Shown here in pieces: positions 22,996-34,965 of a DNA stretch of 64,000 bases. Position numbers and translations under genes: made by a program. The DNA is from Mytilus galloprovincialis (Eukaryota > Mollusca > Bivalvia > Mytilida > Mytilidae). The notes under the pieces were generated by a model. The model did not search any database, was not told the DNA's origin, and was given only the letters and a program-made list of their open reading frames with translations. The stretch's first letter is position 1. The number at the start of each line of letters is the position of its first letter. The DNA is taken from the NCBI RefSeq assembly GCF_965363235.1, contig NC_134851.1, positions 20,922,347 through 20,986,346 of the forward strand, given 5' to 3'.

Positions 22996-24475
22996 CAAAT
23001 AAAAGCACTATTTACATGATTTATTCATTTCAAGATAAATATTATTTGACAGTTGTTGTCCATTTGTTTAAAGTGTTTTATCATTTGATTTTGCCGTTTG
23101 AATAGGGACTTTCCGTTTTGAATTTTTCTCTTAGTTCAGTATTTTTGTGATTGTACTTTTTTCAGCTGATTTGGAAACGTTTCAGAAATATTAAACTGAG
23201 TAATTTAACTGCTTGTTAAGTACAAGTTTCTTTTTACATATATGACATATTATGTAAATTGAAATGAAATATGTTATGCATAATTCTGAGCCAACAATCT
23301 GTAACAATTACAACAAAAAAGTAGATATTGATTATTATAATGAGTAAATTTAGATGTAAAGAAGAAGAAAGATGTAATACGTGCAATTTTTCGTGTAGAC
23401 TGTATTATCTTTAGTAATCTTTCATAACATATTAAAAATAAGACAAAATCGAGTTATTTATCTTTTTTCCAATTAAAAATATCACAAGAAATAAGATTTT
23501 TTGAATTTTTGAATTTGTGTTTTTAAACTTTTGCAGAAAATATATATTTCAAACTGAAATTTAATACATAATCATGCTAGCTAGATATAGGAAGATTTGG
23601 TGTGAGTGGCAATGAGAAAACTCTCCATCCAAAAAACAATTTATAAAAGTAAACCATTATAGTTCAATGTATGGCCTTCAACACGGAGCCTTGGCTCACA
23701 CCGAACAACAAGCTATAAAAGGCCCCAAAATTACTAATGTAAAACCATTCAAACAGGAAAACCAACGTTCTAATAGCTAGTTTATTTTATATTGTGTATA
23801 TGAAAACGTGGTACAGTTATTGGTTTTATTGTTAAAGCGATAAAGTAGCTTAACCAGTGAAATGAAAACTGGGTCAATAACACACTCAATACTACCTTTG
23901 ACAGCCCTGTCTTCACCTGTAGAATTGAGATCATTGAAACGTTATGGGTGAACAGTTGTTAAATTATTGCACGTTAACAACTTTGAATGTAATTTTGAAA
24001 TCAATTAAGGACCTTTACCTTTACAACAGCATAGATATATACTACATTTATTTTGTATATTTATAATTTCCTGTTCTGATAATCTATGCATGTAATATTT
24101 GCCACTTGACCATAAACCATAATATCGTCATCATCATCATTGACCAAGCAATAAACACATCAAAGTTATTATTTTGTTGTGTTCAAATTTATGTATACAT
24201 TTTATTCAAAAAATATTCATCATAAACATTTTTATAACATACAATTTATATATATGAAGGTCTTAAGCGTTCAACTGCGTGATCAATAAATTCCTCGATG
24301 TACCGAAACCTGTTACATTATGAAAATGAGGAAAACAACTTTTTGTAGAATATGATCATAAAACTGATTTAAGACGGCAAGTTAGACAATGTTGTAAACC
24401 TGACACATCACAAATACTCTTTTTTATATAAAATAGTAAAATTTATGTGAGATCCCGGTTGATAATTGTTTGACA

Positions 24476-24790
24476 TACAACATGCACAATGGATAAAATA
24501 TTGTGCATACATATTTATGACATTTATTAAGATAACGTGTAGTAACAAAAAAAAAAAGGTTATGCTTGATTGGGATTTTTTACACTTCCTTTTTCACGAT
24601 AACAGGGATACTGGAATCTACACATCGTATCTTCAACACACAACATGCACAATGGATACAATGTTGTGCATACATATATAACATTTATTAATCTAACGTG
24701 TAGTAACCATACAAATAAATTTAACTAGAAAACTCTATGCTTGAATTTGATTTTGAACACTTCCTTTTTCACGGTACCAGGGATACTGGA
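24476..24790 (+). repeat. 165-bp tandem duplication upstream of gene C, with small hairpins
   Basis: Two copies of a unit running from ACAACATGCACAATGGATA through ACGTGTAGTAAC to CACTTCCTTTTTCACG and GATACTGGAATCTA. Each opens with a hairpin (ATGCACAAT...ATTGTGCAT in the first). The G and F flanks have a single copy. Confidence 0.75.
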
Positions 24791-24824
24791 ATCTATACAT
24801 CTTAATGTCCAGTACGATCAATCT

Positions 24825-24900
24825 CAAATCGTGCATATTCAAGACAACACTATATTATTATTTCGTAATTTGTACTAGATCGAAAGATTACTGTGGATTT
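24825..24900 (+). promoter_or_regulatory. Conserved upstream block of gene C, candidate promoter
   Basis: GTGCATATTCAAGAC, then TATATTATTATTTCG, then TGTACTAGATCGAAAGATTA. The same block is before G (43735-43800), F (mirror image), J (53781-53850), I (62150-62212) and, split by an insertion, E. It lies about 350-420 bp from the start codon. Confidence 0.5.
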
Positions 24901-25251
24901 TCAATGTGTTTGCTTACAAGATAATAATTCTCCGGGAAATATTGGAATCTACTTACTAGCTGACACATTAGTCTTACTCCAAACTTTTCAAAATGTTACT
25001 TTGACTGTAATGAACCAATCGGCAATCCTCGGATGAATCCGGTACTCTCCGTCTGTATCAAGGTACGGAATCAGCCGAGTTGTGACGAATGTGTATGAAC
25101 GTTCTAAAGTAATCAAACGGCAAGAGTTTCCGTGAGCTGGATATTAAAATTTTCAGAGTCTTGAAATCTCCACTGTAAGTTCTGACTTATTGTCTTATTA
25201 AAGTGAAATTAGATCGGTATTCAAGCCATAACAAGAGGGAAAAGAAAAAAA

Positions 25252-25891
25252 ATGTCCGACTTTTCATCAATCATCTCGTCCAGTAGTGTCTTTCAATATT
25301 TCCAACTATCGAGTATTGTTTTGACTATGGTATTTGGAATAATCATATTGATAGCACTTCCGATTAAATTTTTGAAGCAAAATCACAAATTTTCAAACAG
25401 TTTATTTCTTGTTTTGTTAATTGGATTTTTTCATGAAAGCTTTGCGTTCATGAATTGGCTTAAATCAACATATCAATTATATGGAATCAGTCCATTCGTA
25501 TTAGATAGCTACTCATTTCCCGTCGCCTGTTTTATTCTTACACTTGGCGTAATATCTATGACAGAATGGTCAAAAGAGGAATTAAGAACCAGACTCAGTA
25601 CATTTATATATGGAGTTTGCATATCTTTAGTATTGCTTCTAGTTATCGTAATGGGAGTTTGTCACAGCTTTAGCAGCCAGCATCACAACATTGAGTTTCT
25701 CAAGTCTGACTTATTCTATTCTGAATACGCTGTAAGACAAACAAATGAGAATATTCTGAGAGGACTTGTATCTATGGTTAAATACAACAGTTGTTTTGTA
25801 TGCTGTGTTTTGGAATATGTTTTAGTTTATGCTCCTGTCACCTTTATCCTGCTCTGGAACGTAACGATATGCGTGCCTAGTGGTCAACAAG
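25252..25891 (+). CDS. Gene C exon 1: subfamily-2 seven-pass membrane protein, segments 1-5
   Basis: Encodes 213 residues plus one base, beginning M-S-D-F-S-S and sharing with A/B the five hydrophobic segments, W-L-K-S-T (near residue 68), a T-E-W-S-K-E-E cytoplasmic loop, E-Y-V-L-V-Y-A-P in segment 5 and the SGQQ|G phase-1 donor (AAG|GTAACTT). It is longer than subfamily 1 because the loop between segments 4 and 5 has about 15 more residues. The ATG follows an A-rich run (AAAAGAAAAAAAATG). Upstream frame extension is closed by the eighth A of that run, unlike in G. With exon 2 at 28072 it predicts 313 residues. Function unknown. Confidence 0.8.
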
Positions 25892-28071
25892 GTAACTTAG
25901 TGTATAATTACGAGTTTTGTGATTTTGATTTAAAACATATTTTATTCATTAAAATATGAAAGGGATTGAGCAGCATGCGCAGCCTATAAAAGCACTCCCC
26001 AAGTTTTGTTAGGTTGATGACTCGCTCATAATTTGATAAATTTTTCTGATAATCCACAAAGGACTTTACATACTAATAAAGGGGCTTCCTTCAATTGGAA
26101 AAGGCATACATCTTTGCATTTCCTTTAAACTATGTGATGGTTACATGTTGAACTTTAAAACTTTTAGCCTCAAAACCAATTACAAAAAAAATACAAAAAA
26201 AACATACACTTTTTTTTATTCATGCAGAAACTAAATTTTGTTTTAAATAAGACACTTCGTGAAGTAATCTGATTACAAACAGTTTAGCCTATTTAATTGT
26301 TACATGTTGTTTTTAAAGTTCGTAAATAACGTTAAAATCATAAAAAAACACACACACACACAAAACGAACTCCGAGGAAAACTTAAAAGGGAAAGTCCCT
26401 TATCAAATGGCAAAAGCAAAGGCTCAAACATGTCAAATGAAGGATAACAACTGTAATATATTCCTTACTTGGTACAGGCATGTCTTATGTAGAAAATGGG
26501 GGATAAGACCGGGTTGTATAGCTAACTAAACCATTCATTTGTGTGACGGTCGTATGAAATTCCATTATCTTGACAATCCATATAAACATATAGATCCATT
26601 GACTAAAAAGTAAAACCACAAAAAAGAAAAAAACGAACTTAACACTGATCTAACAAATAAGTCATGCCTATTCCAGTGATCATTTAAAAAAGTTTTGTTT
26701 TTGTATTTGGTTATTTGATCACTGTTCACAGCTTATACGGCAAGCTAGAAAAGGGATAGTCCACTAGCATGTGAGAAAAAACTAAGGATTTTGGTTTCCG
26801 GCAAACGTGCCGCTGGCGACAACGGTTGTTGAATGTGTGTTTGTGTCGCATAAATGGAACTGCTTAAGTTAAAAATAGTCACTGATAGTAGCACTGATGC
26901 ACTTATTTTCATGGAGGTTATTTGGTCCTTTGTCAAGGTCTTGTGACGTTTAATATATTTATTTTTTATGATAATATTGAGAGAACTCATATGATTAACT
27001 GTAAACTTTAATAAAAGAAATGAACACACTGTGTTAATAGAAGAAGAGTTTACGTTATGTAGATCAAACACAACCGCTGTTTACGTTATGTTGGTCAAAC
27101 ATAACCGCTGTTTCCGTTGTACTGATCAATAACAGTAATTTGTTTCCTCCTGTTTAGAATCGATAAGGAATAAATGTATATTTTATATTTAGAAAATATA
27201 TTGTGAATCCGAGATATACTGCTTGTATCTACAATTTTATACATAGGAAAATACCTGTACCAAGTCAAGAATATGACAGTTAATATCTATTCGCTTAATG
27301 AGTTTTAGCTTTTGATTTTGCCATTTTATTAAGGACCTTTCTTTTTGAAGTTTCCACCGAGTTTTTGTTTTTTACTTTTCAATGAACTTGATACAAATGT
27401 ACCAAAAACTACACTTCGCTTTTTTTTTTTGTGATTTTGATAGTGTAATACAAATGCATGGAAGTTTACGTTCTCGTTGAGGCGAAACTATGGTCAAGTC
27501 TTTTATATTTCTTTTTCATTCAAGTAATATATACAATTCAATTCAATGATTTATTAAAGTCTCATCTCTCAACAAGTACAATCAATCTTTATACATTGTA
27601 AAATAACACTAAATAAAATGAGAGCCATTCTATACAGAATTATAAGAGACTATTAAAATGCATAGATATAATACACAATATGAAATAAAATCCTATTTAC
27701 AATTATATATAAAATTTCTACGTCTTTTTAAAATCAAATGACAGGTTTTGGCACACTCACGTATCATATTTACATCTGAGAATAAAAACACTAACTTTTG
27801 ATTATCATCTAAAGTATCAAAATTATCATTAAAAGTTTCAGCAACATAATATAAATATACATGTTCTTCTAAATTTATTACATGAAACATGTATTAACAT
27901 AATGTTGATACGTGAATCTTGTACACATCACATCCGCGACAAAATATGTTGCAAGATCGTCAAAAGACTTATGTTTACTAATTTTCCACCAGCAAATATA
28001 TATACAACTACAATGTATGTCCCCATTGTACACTTCTGTACTTTATGTTTATCTTGATTGACCTCTTTCAG
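25892..28071 (+). other. Gene C intron (2180 bp)
   Basis: GT...CTTTCAG intron collinear with that of G. It contains mussel repeat tails (about 26340-26600 and 27240-27380), a CA microsatellite at 26348-26361 and a LINE insertion (27532-27862). The frame at 26745-27071 on the minus strand is a shadow. Confidence 0.65.
27532..27862 (-). mobile_element. 5'-truncated LINE insertion in the gene C intron
   Basis: On the minus strand the last codons read NDNFDTLDDNQKL, then IRECAKTCHLILKRRRNFIY and stop, a typical LINE polymerase C-terminus. Gene G has the empty site (AATATATACATGTTCTTC); in C the insertion is bracketed by AATATATAC and AAATATAC, a plausible target-site duplication. Confidence 0.75.
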
Positions 28072-28373
28072 GCCCGCATCACCATCAGTGTATGACGTGT
28101 GACAATAATAATATGGTACACAGATACACCTTGTTATTCATGATGTGTGTTATTTGGATCGTGAGACCAACTGTTTGGATTATTAACTTCCGATACACTT
28201 TTTTGTCACAAGATATAATTCCAAGCATTACAATGTACATTGTGTATATGACTATACTATGGCATTTTCTACAAGAAGGGTTTGATAAAATCAATGGCAT
28301 CGATCATAGCTGCAATCACAGATTAAATGACTTGTTTGGATTAGAAAAGCAAAAACATCCGATCCTTATATAA
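28072..28373 (+). CDS. Gene C exon 2: membrane segments 6-7 and charged tail
   Basis: Acceptor CCTCTTTCAG at 28071. The split codon gives Gly, then P-H-H-H-Q-C-M-T-C-D-N-N-N, so the C-x2-C motif is preceded by a triple His not present in A/B. Segment 6 has V-I-W-I-V-R-P, segment 7 follows I-I-P-S-I-T, and a 30-residue charged tail ends K-Q-K-H-P-I-L-I before TAA at 28371. The clustered His and Cys next to the splice junction could bind metal, which is inference only. Confidence 0.8.
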
Positions 28374-29334
28374 ACCTATCAATTGTATATTAAAAATATA
28401 AAAAAAAAATTGTAGTTTTTATTTTTACACTTTCCAAAATTTAGTCAGAGGTTGCTTTGACGTCTTATGGACTTTTACGAACTTGTTTGTCTCTTAATGA
28501 CGCTAGAGATCAGTTCAAATCAAACTAAAAATGTGGAAAACTATCCTTCGAGAAGTAGAAGCATCATACATTATTTGAATACTGAAATTAATCTGGGAAT
28601 ATGTAACTTTTATTTGTATCCTGATCCCTGAAGCACAAACACTGTATTTGCATCAATCTACTCATTAAAGATACTATACTCGTATTAATATTATGAAACA
28701 GAGGCTGTACAGATGGCAACACACCGTGTTCTCATTCCTCTTAAAATCAATTGAACGCCAAGAAGGGAAATAACTCTTGGACCGCAATAGTTAGGTTTAT
28801 CATCAGTAAAAACTAATCCGAATTTGAAAATTTTTCCTTTTCAAAAAAAAACCTACTACGAGAAAAAAAGTGAAAATCGTCAATATCAAACTTGACCTCA
28901 ATTATGTCAATAGTAACAACATAATAGATTAATTGTCACAAGTTCGACGATTCATGAGATACTGCTGGAGAAAAAGAAGAACCTATTCCAATTAAATCAA
29001 TCGCCTTTGTGATCTCATGCTAGTATGATCTTCAAGTGTGAAAGGGCGTATTTGGACAAACCAAATACCCGAAAATCGGAATGTGCTGTGTGTCATTAGT
29101 GATGTAAAAGGAGGGGTGTATCGTGCACAAATCAAATCAATAATGTTTTTATAAATGTAAATAATAAAAGTACTGAACTCCGAGGAAAATTCAAAACGGA
29201 GAGTCCCTCATAAAATGGCAAAATCCAATGATAGAACTCATCAAACACATGGTATCGGCTTCTTCTACCATCGCAATGCAGCGTTTAGGAATGTTCGGAT
29301 CGGAATCTGAATATTCCTTTGTATAGAGGTGTCC
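28374..29334. other. 3' flank of gene C
   Basis: Collinear with the flank of G (47515-47935), and further parts resemble 51390-52090 after H and about 60370-60540 before I. A short mussel repeat piece occupies about 29160-29230. No gene seen. Confidence 0.5.
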
Positions 29335-30918
29335 TTCCCATTGTCCCACATTTTAAAATTACAGGTGAAAAAGTAATGACATTATGTGGGACAATCAGAA
29401 ATATGTTTGTGGGATAATTAGGAAGTTTAAATGTGGGACAATTGGAGCTGTTTCTAAAGTGATTAAATTGGTTTTATAGGGTTTTGAAACTAATCAAAAG
29501 TTATTAATCAACATGATCAATGTAAATTATAAAATATAATAAAAATAAGAACAAATAATATTTACATATTTTATTTTACTCGTAGTAGGATCAATTGAAG
29601 TATCATATAATATTATATAATATTATATAATAGTATATGAAGTTTTTAAAAAAAATAGTCTTAGATGCATGTTTTGTTTTCTATGTAGTTTGTATTGGCG
29701 TTGAATAAGCGGTCAGTAACTGCAAGTACTCTCAGATCTGTACTTAGTGTCTTTGTTGTGGTGATGTCACAAGTCAGGAATCTTTATTTCAGTGGTGGTA
29801 GTTTGTTGCTGTGTAACATATTTGTTTTTCGTTCAATATTTTGTACATTAATAATGCTATAAGTTTTCTCATTTGAATTGTTTTAAATTCGTCATTTTGT
29901 GGCTTTTTTTACCTATGTGGTATGGTATTTCCTCATTGTTGAAGGCCATATGGTGACCTATAATTGTTAGTTTATGTGTCATTTTGGTCTCTTTCGGAGA
30001 GTTGTCTCATTGGCAATCATACCACATCTTATTTTTTTATGGAAGTTTGCTCTTCTTTATAGTTGGGGAAGAGTCCTGTGGACTGCAAAAACAATGGTAA
30101 AATTGGAAAAACAGCCTTAAATAGTGCTTCTTGGAAAGGATCTGGCAAAATTCCAGACAGCAGCAAATTTACAGAAAATGGGTGCGGATACCAGAAATGA
30201 TGTTACCAAAAGCATTCAATTTTTTTCTTTTCAAAGTTCTCTTATATGTATTTATTCAATCATTTGTAACAAAGAAGTTGAATAAAAAAGATTTTTGTTC
30301 TAAAAAAGAGAAAAATCTAAAATAGACAAAAAATGACAGCATAGTCAATTTGTCACAAAAAGCAGTAAAATTCTATAAAACTTTCTTATATTAACACCTA
30401 CTTCTAGTATTTCAAGTTAGATCTATTGAGATTGGTCCCATTCTATCTTTATTGAAAGTATGAAAAAAAGTCTAATTGTAAAACTGTGTTTTTTTCATGA
30501 TAATAGGCAAACAAATGGTAAAATGTGATGAAAACTAGGAAAATCATCAGAATTAGGTACTTTCAAATGGCCGTAGCAAAATAAAGTGCACCACCATATG
30601 ATTCTATCGACACCAATTTTTTTTCTAGAGTCATAAAAAAACCCAAAAATCAGGTTAAAAAAAAATTTCAAGACCTTAAAAGATATATTTCATAAATCAG
30701 GAATATTATATTTTTTTAATCAAAAGTGTATAAATATATCAATCTAATGATTTAATATTGAATGTGCAATAATTAATTCTTGTTTATTTAGCAAAACAAA
30801 CAACAGTTAACTTGTTTATCTAAGAACATTTTACTACATAAAATAATGTGGGACAATCAGAGTTTTGTATGTGGGACAATCAGAACTCTAGAATTTTAAA
30901 AAGTGGGACAATGGGGAA
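29335..30918. mobile_element. Non-autonomous DNA transposon with GTGGGACAAT termini (1584 bp)
   Basis: Left end TTCCCATTGTCCCACATTTT and right end, inverted, TTCCCCATTGTCCCACTTTT, then TAAAATT in both: about 26-bp terminal inverted repeats. GTGGGACAAT recurs subterminally near both ends (four further sites). No transposase frame: the 64-codon frame at 30131-30325 matches nothing I know. A short mussel repeat is nested at 29890-30035. The target-site duplication is not clear. Confidence 0.75.
29890..30035 (-). repeat. Inverted GATTGCCAATGAG-type short repeat nested in the transposon
   Basis: Contains TGTCTCATTGGCAATCATAC and TTGAAGGCCATATGGTGACC, the reverse complement of the family seen at 33176 and 59493. 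Confidence 0.75.
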
Positions 30919-30933
30919 TAAACCCGTGTAGAA

Positions 30934-31443
30934 GAGGGGTGAAAGATACCAAAGGGACAGTCAAACTCATAGATTGAAAATAAACTGACAGCGACATGGC
31001 TTAAAAAGAAAAAGACAACCAGACAAGTAAAAGTACACAAGACACAACATAGAAAACTGAAGACTAAACAACACGAACCCCACCAAAAACTTGGGGTGAT
31101 CTCATGTCCTCCGGAATGGTAAGTAGATCCTGCTCCACATGAGGCACTTATCGTGTTGTTTATGTTATTACAAATCCGGTAAATAGTCTAATTCGGTAGG
31201 TCACATTCGTGAAAAGGGAACAGGATTGTAGTTACGACATAAGGAATGTATCCTATATCATTTGTGAAAGATTTATTCCATAACGGTCAACGAACTCGTG
31301 ATGGCGTCCGTAAAAATAACAAAGGGACGATTTCAACTTCACCATTTGAAACTCTTGGTTTAATAGCTTCTTTTTGAGCAGCAGCCCTCTATCAAGAAAA
31401 GCATTATAGGACATATAAGAGTGAAATGGCTCATTGCAGAACA
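30934..31443 (-). mobile_element. 5'-truncated copy of the RT retroelement
   Basis: Minus-strand frame 31444-31253 encodes LDRGLLLKKKLLNQEFQMVK and FYGRHHEFVDRYGI, matching the second RT piece of 4404-5262. The plus-strand left end is GGTGAAAGATACCAAAGGGA. Only the last third of the element is present. Confidence 0.7.
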
Positions 31444-31619
31444 TTATTTTACTTTATGCACAATTGCTTTAAACTATCCAGGTATGAAACAGGGTTCATA
31501 TTTATATAACATTAGTATATATATATATATAAGTTATTGTACCTAATATGCATAAATTTTAGTCGGGTTTTAATTGGATTTAAATAACCTAGAATAATGG
31601 GCGTGCACACTACATGAGC

Positions 31620-32520
31620 AGAGTAAAGTTGCAACAAAATATCAAAAGAAAAAAGTAGGCAAACAATAGAGATGTTGGGTTCTCAAAAAAGAATAGAGGT
31701 AATGGGAAAAGCAAAATTGAGAATAGTGAAAAATTGTCTTAAAAATTAAAAACATTATTAATAAGTACCCCACGGAGGCCCTCATACATGCCAATAGATG
31801 GTAAAATGTATATCAATGTAAAACAAAAATAACATTTTTCGTGTAATTTAAGTCATTTCTAAACATTCTATAAGATCATTCACCCGAAAAAATTATTATT
31901 ATATTTTTATAAATATATTTTTGCTTAAAAATCTGTAGGTGAATAAATTCCATGCTACATCGATTTAAACGTCACGGTCTAGTACAGACTAAACATAATG
32001 GGGAAAAAACTAGTGAACAAAGAATTGATTTAAAGTTATTTTTAACAGGTTATTTATTTATCTAAAACTTGAAACTGATTAATGTAAATATCACCATTTA
32101 TACAGATTTGTACTTTAAGAAAAAATGTGAAAATGATTTCATTGACTGAGGGATTACTGCTTAACGTTCATAGGATTATGTTTTATACCAATTGAGGACG
32201 ATATAATGGGTTAATAGTTTTTGCGGAATGTACTCCAATAGAACGAGACACTACACAAATCAAATATTTATATTCTCTCTCACACTGGAATATTGCACTG
32301 GAACACATTTCAATTTTTGGTGACGCCTAGGGGTAAGTATATTAATAATGCATAAAAAAGAGACATCACATGATGCGTATTTAAGAAATCAATTAAATAG
32401 ACAACATGTTGCACTAGACCGACACGCAGCATGATTCTGATTTTGACATGCAATTTAACAAGGTAATAGTTCATTGTAAGAAATTTCAACCTGTTACGTC
32501 TTGACGTTCAAAAGTTAACA
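31620..32520. repeat. Start of the E/I segmental duplication
   Basis: Collinear with 60600-61510, sharing for example CCTCATACATGCCAATAGA, CATGCTACATCGATTTAAAC and GGACGATATAATGGGTTAAT. The block at 32330-32430 (ATTAATAATGCAT ... ACTAGACCGACACGC) corresponds to the candidate promoter of gene A. Confidence 0.65.
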
Positions 32521-33099
32521 TATCATACATATCCTAGACGACAGCACATGAAGGAATATTCGGAACGGTTACGGCGCCCCTAGAGGCTTTTCAACGTGAT
32601 ATCGCACAAACAATCTCCGTCACAGAGTTATATTCTTTCGTAAATGCTTCGCAAGACTTCACTTTAATAATCGAACATTTTCTACATTTGCCACTTTATA
32701 TAATAAAACATCAAAAAACAGAAATGTGTTCATTATTCTGTTTAAGAAATTGAAGTCAAATTATTGATTGTTTAAAGTATCCATGGCCACTGTCGTAAAC
32801 ATCAAATTTGTGACAATTGTGAAACTTTTTCGAATAATTTCCAAAGAAACTATTTCAATGTGTTTTAAAATTAATACTGTAAAAATACACACTGCATTCA
32901 TCATCAATAATAAAAGAAATATATACTCTTACATTTAATCCCATCGCTTCATAGTTGATTTCCCACACACGCCTTAGGAACATATAAGGCCAACCCCAAG
33001 CCAAGAATTTGTAATACTACTTTAATACTTGCAGTAAAACGAAGTATGGATCGGAACGGATATGAATTATGTGTCGAAGTTTGTCTTGAAATGCAAACG

Positions 33100-34200
33100 G
33101 TCACTGCAAGACACTTCTTGTCGTCCAGTGGTACAATGTCATACATATTCAAGACTGCATAATATTATTATATGAAAAGGAAGATGTAGTATGATTGCCA
33201 ATGAGACATCCTTCCACAAGAGGCCAAAATAACACAGAAATTAACAACTATAGGTCGCCATACGGCCTTCAAAAATGAGCGAAGATCATACCGCATAGTC
33301 AGCTAAAAAAGTAAAAAAGGTCCCGAATTGACAATGTAAAACAATTCAAACGAGAAAACTAAAGGCTTTATCTATAATAGTAAAATAACGAGGTCCAATC
33401 TATCAGCCGTCATCGGGTAAAAACGACAAATCAAAGAATTGAACTTTATATATAGCTAATATAGGATAATGGTGTAGATTAAAAATTACACCACTTCAGA
33501 CCCTGTTCTTTTCCACATAATTAATATTGCCAATAATTAACAAGTTCCGGGTCGAATCCGATACCGATACCAATAGTATATTCACCTGTTACCTATTATC
33601 TTATCTGTACGTTCCGCATCTGACATGTGCACCGTCAAAGTTTAACGGTGTATTTAGGATTTTGCTATATACACGGGTCATAATCACAGGGTTGACACTA
33701 CTACATTCAATCATTGTCAAATTGTTCCCTATTGTAGTATTTTAATCAGTAAGACTTTCTAAGATAACAATACGAATTAATACTTCAAGTAAAATCTGGA
33801 CTTAAATAAGGCGTATAGGTACAGTTTTCAATTTGTTAGCGGGCATAACGTAAAACAGCGATTCAAAGAATTCAACTTATTCATACTTATATAGGACACT
33901 GCTGTTGATTAAAAGATACTCCATTCCAGGACCTTTTGTTTTCCAAATAATTAATATTGATAAGTTCAAGGTCGACTGGTTCAGACAGGAAGAGTTTGAA
34001 AGCAGAGAAAACTGTGTATCTTATAATCGGCATGACTTTATCAGATGACAATACTAATACTAAAATAAGGATTACGCATAGTTATGTACTTTAATTCAGT
34101 CACGGACCCGCGATATGACGGGTGTGTTCTAGTTTATATTAAAAAAAAATTAATATATACCTTGTGTTTTACAAGATCAATACACTACACACGTTAAAAA
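33100..34200 (+). promoter_or_regulatory. Upstream block of the E locus, split by repeat insertion
   Basis: ACATATTCAAGACTGCATAA and ATATTATTATATG end at about 33172 and resume at about 34145 with TATACCTTGTGTTTTACAAG and ATCAATACACTACACACG. The I locus has these parts contiguous (62150-62215). The intervening roughly 970 bp begins with a short mussel repeat (33176-33400) and otherwise shows no gene. Confidence 0.5.
33176..33400 (+). repeat. GATTGCCAATGAG-type short repeat inserted in the E upstream block
   Basis: GATGTAGTATGATTGCCAAT, then AACAACTATAGGTCGCCATA and ATACCGCATAGTCAGCT: a well-preserved copy of the common mussel repeat, absent at the corresponding place upstream of I. Confidence 0.8.
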
Positions 34201-34246
34201 CCACTTTTTTTGTATTTTTTTTGTGTAACTGAAAAAAAAAAAAAAC

Positions 34247-34501
34247 ATGGAGTTCTTTTCTCATCAAAATGGAACACACATATACATTTTACCAACAATA
34301 TTATGGATTCTCACAAACCAACTATTTGCGCTGATCGTAATAACCAATACAAAATCGAACTGGAATGTTAAATTGTATGACAAGTGTTGCAGTTTGTTAC
34401 AAATTGAACTAAAACCGTCTCATTGTTTTAATGTAGCTGATGAACCGATGAATCAGGAAGTCAGAACAGAATTGAAAATAAAAGAAAGCAATCACGATTG
34501 A
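34247..34501 (+). other. Short conserved frame upstream of D/E, possible 5' exon or uORF
   Basis: An 84-codon frame starting M-E-F-F-S-H-Q-N-G-T-H-I. The I locus has a related frame (from 62257) with an 11-residue in-frame length difference and the same T-N-T-K-S-N-W-N stretch, but it ends at a TAG inside the acceptor-like ACTATAG. It might be a leader exon, a uORF or simply flanking DNA. I do not call it a gene. Confidence 0.3.
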
Positions 34502-34690
34502 ATGATGTTTGACATTTTTTCATTCAACTTTTCTGAAAGTTTTGTTGAATATGTTCATTTGTCCTGCATATTATAGTTTCTGGTTTTGGGAATACTCATA
34601 ATTCTATTATTTCTATCAACATTCTAAAAGTAGGAACCACACAAATTCACACAGTTTATTCCTCGCTTTATTAATCGGATTCATTCAAAC
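34502..34690 (+). pseudogene. D: truncated duplicate of exon 1
   Basis: Starts ATGATGTTTGACATTTTTTC as in E and I but reaches a TAG within segment 1 (CATATTATAGTTTCTGG), shows a further frameshift, and breaks off at about 34690 (GGATTCATTCAAACA). The sequence then switches to gene-A-like upstream intron DNA. It is closer to I than to E in several positions. Confidence 0.8.
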
Positions 34691-34965
34691 ACAAAATTGA
34701 AATATCTTTAACAGTCGCATGAAGACATTTAAATCTTACTGATATATTAATCTGGCTTCTTCAAAAGAGAGTCGGTGCTGGTTTATACATCATACTAAGT
34801 AAAAAATCAACAAAGTAGAATAGAACCGAATGACAAGTGTTTCCGTTTGTCTTAAGTTTGTATTCATAAAATCATTTTCTCATATCTTTATTTAATGTAG
34901 GTGAAAAGCCGATGAATCAGGAAGTCAGAACAGAAGTGGAAATACAAGAAAGCCAGCACGAGTGA

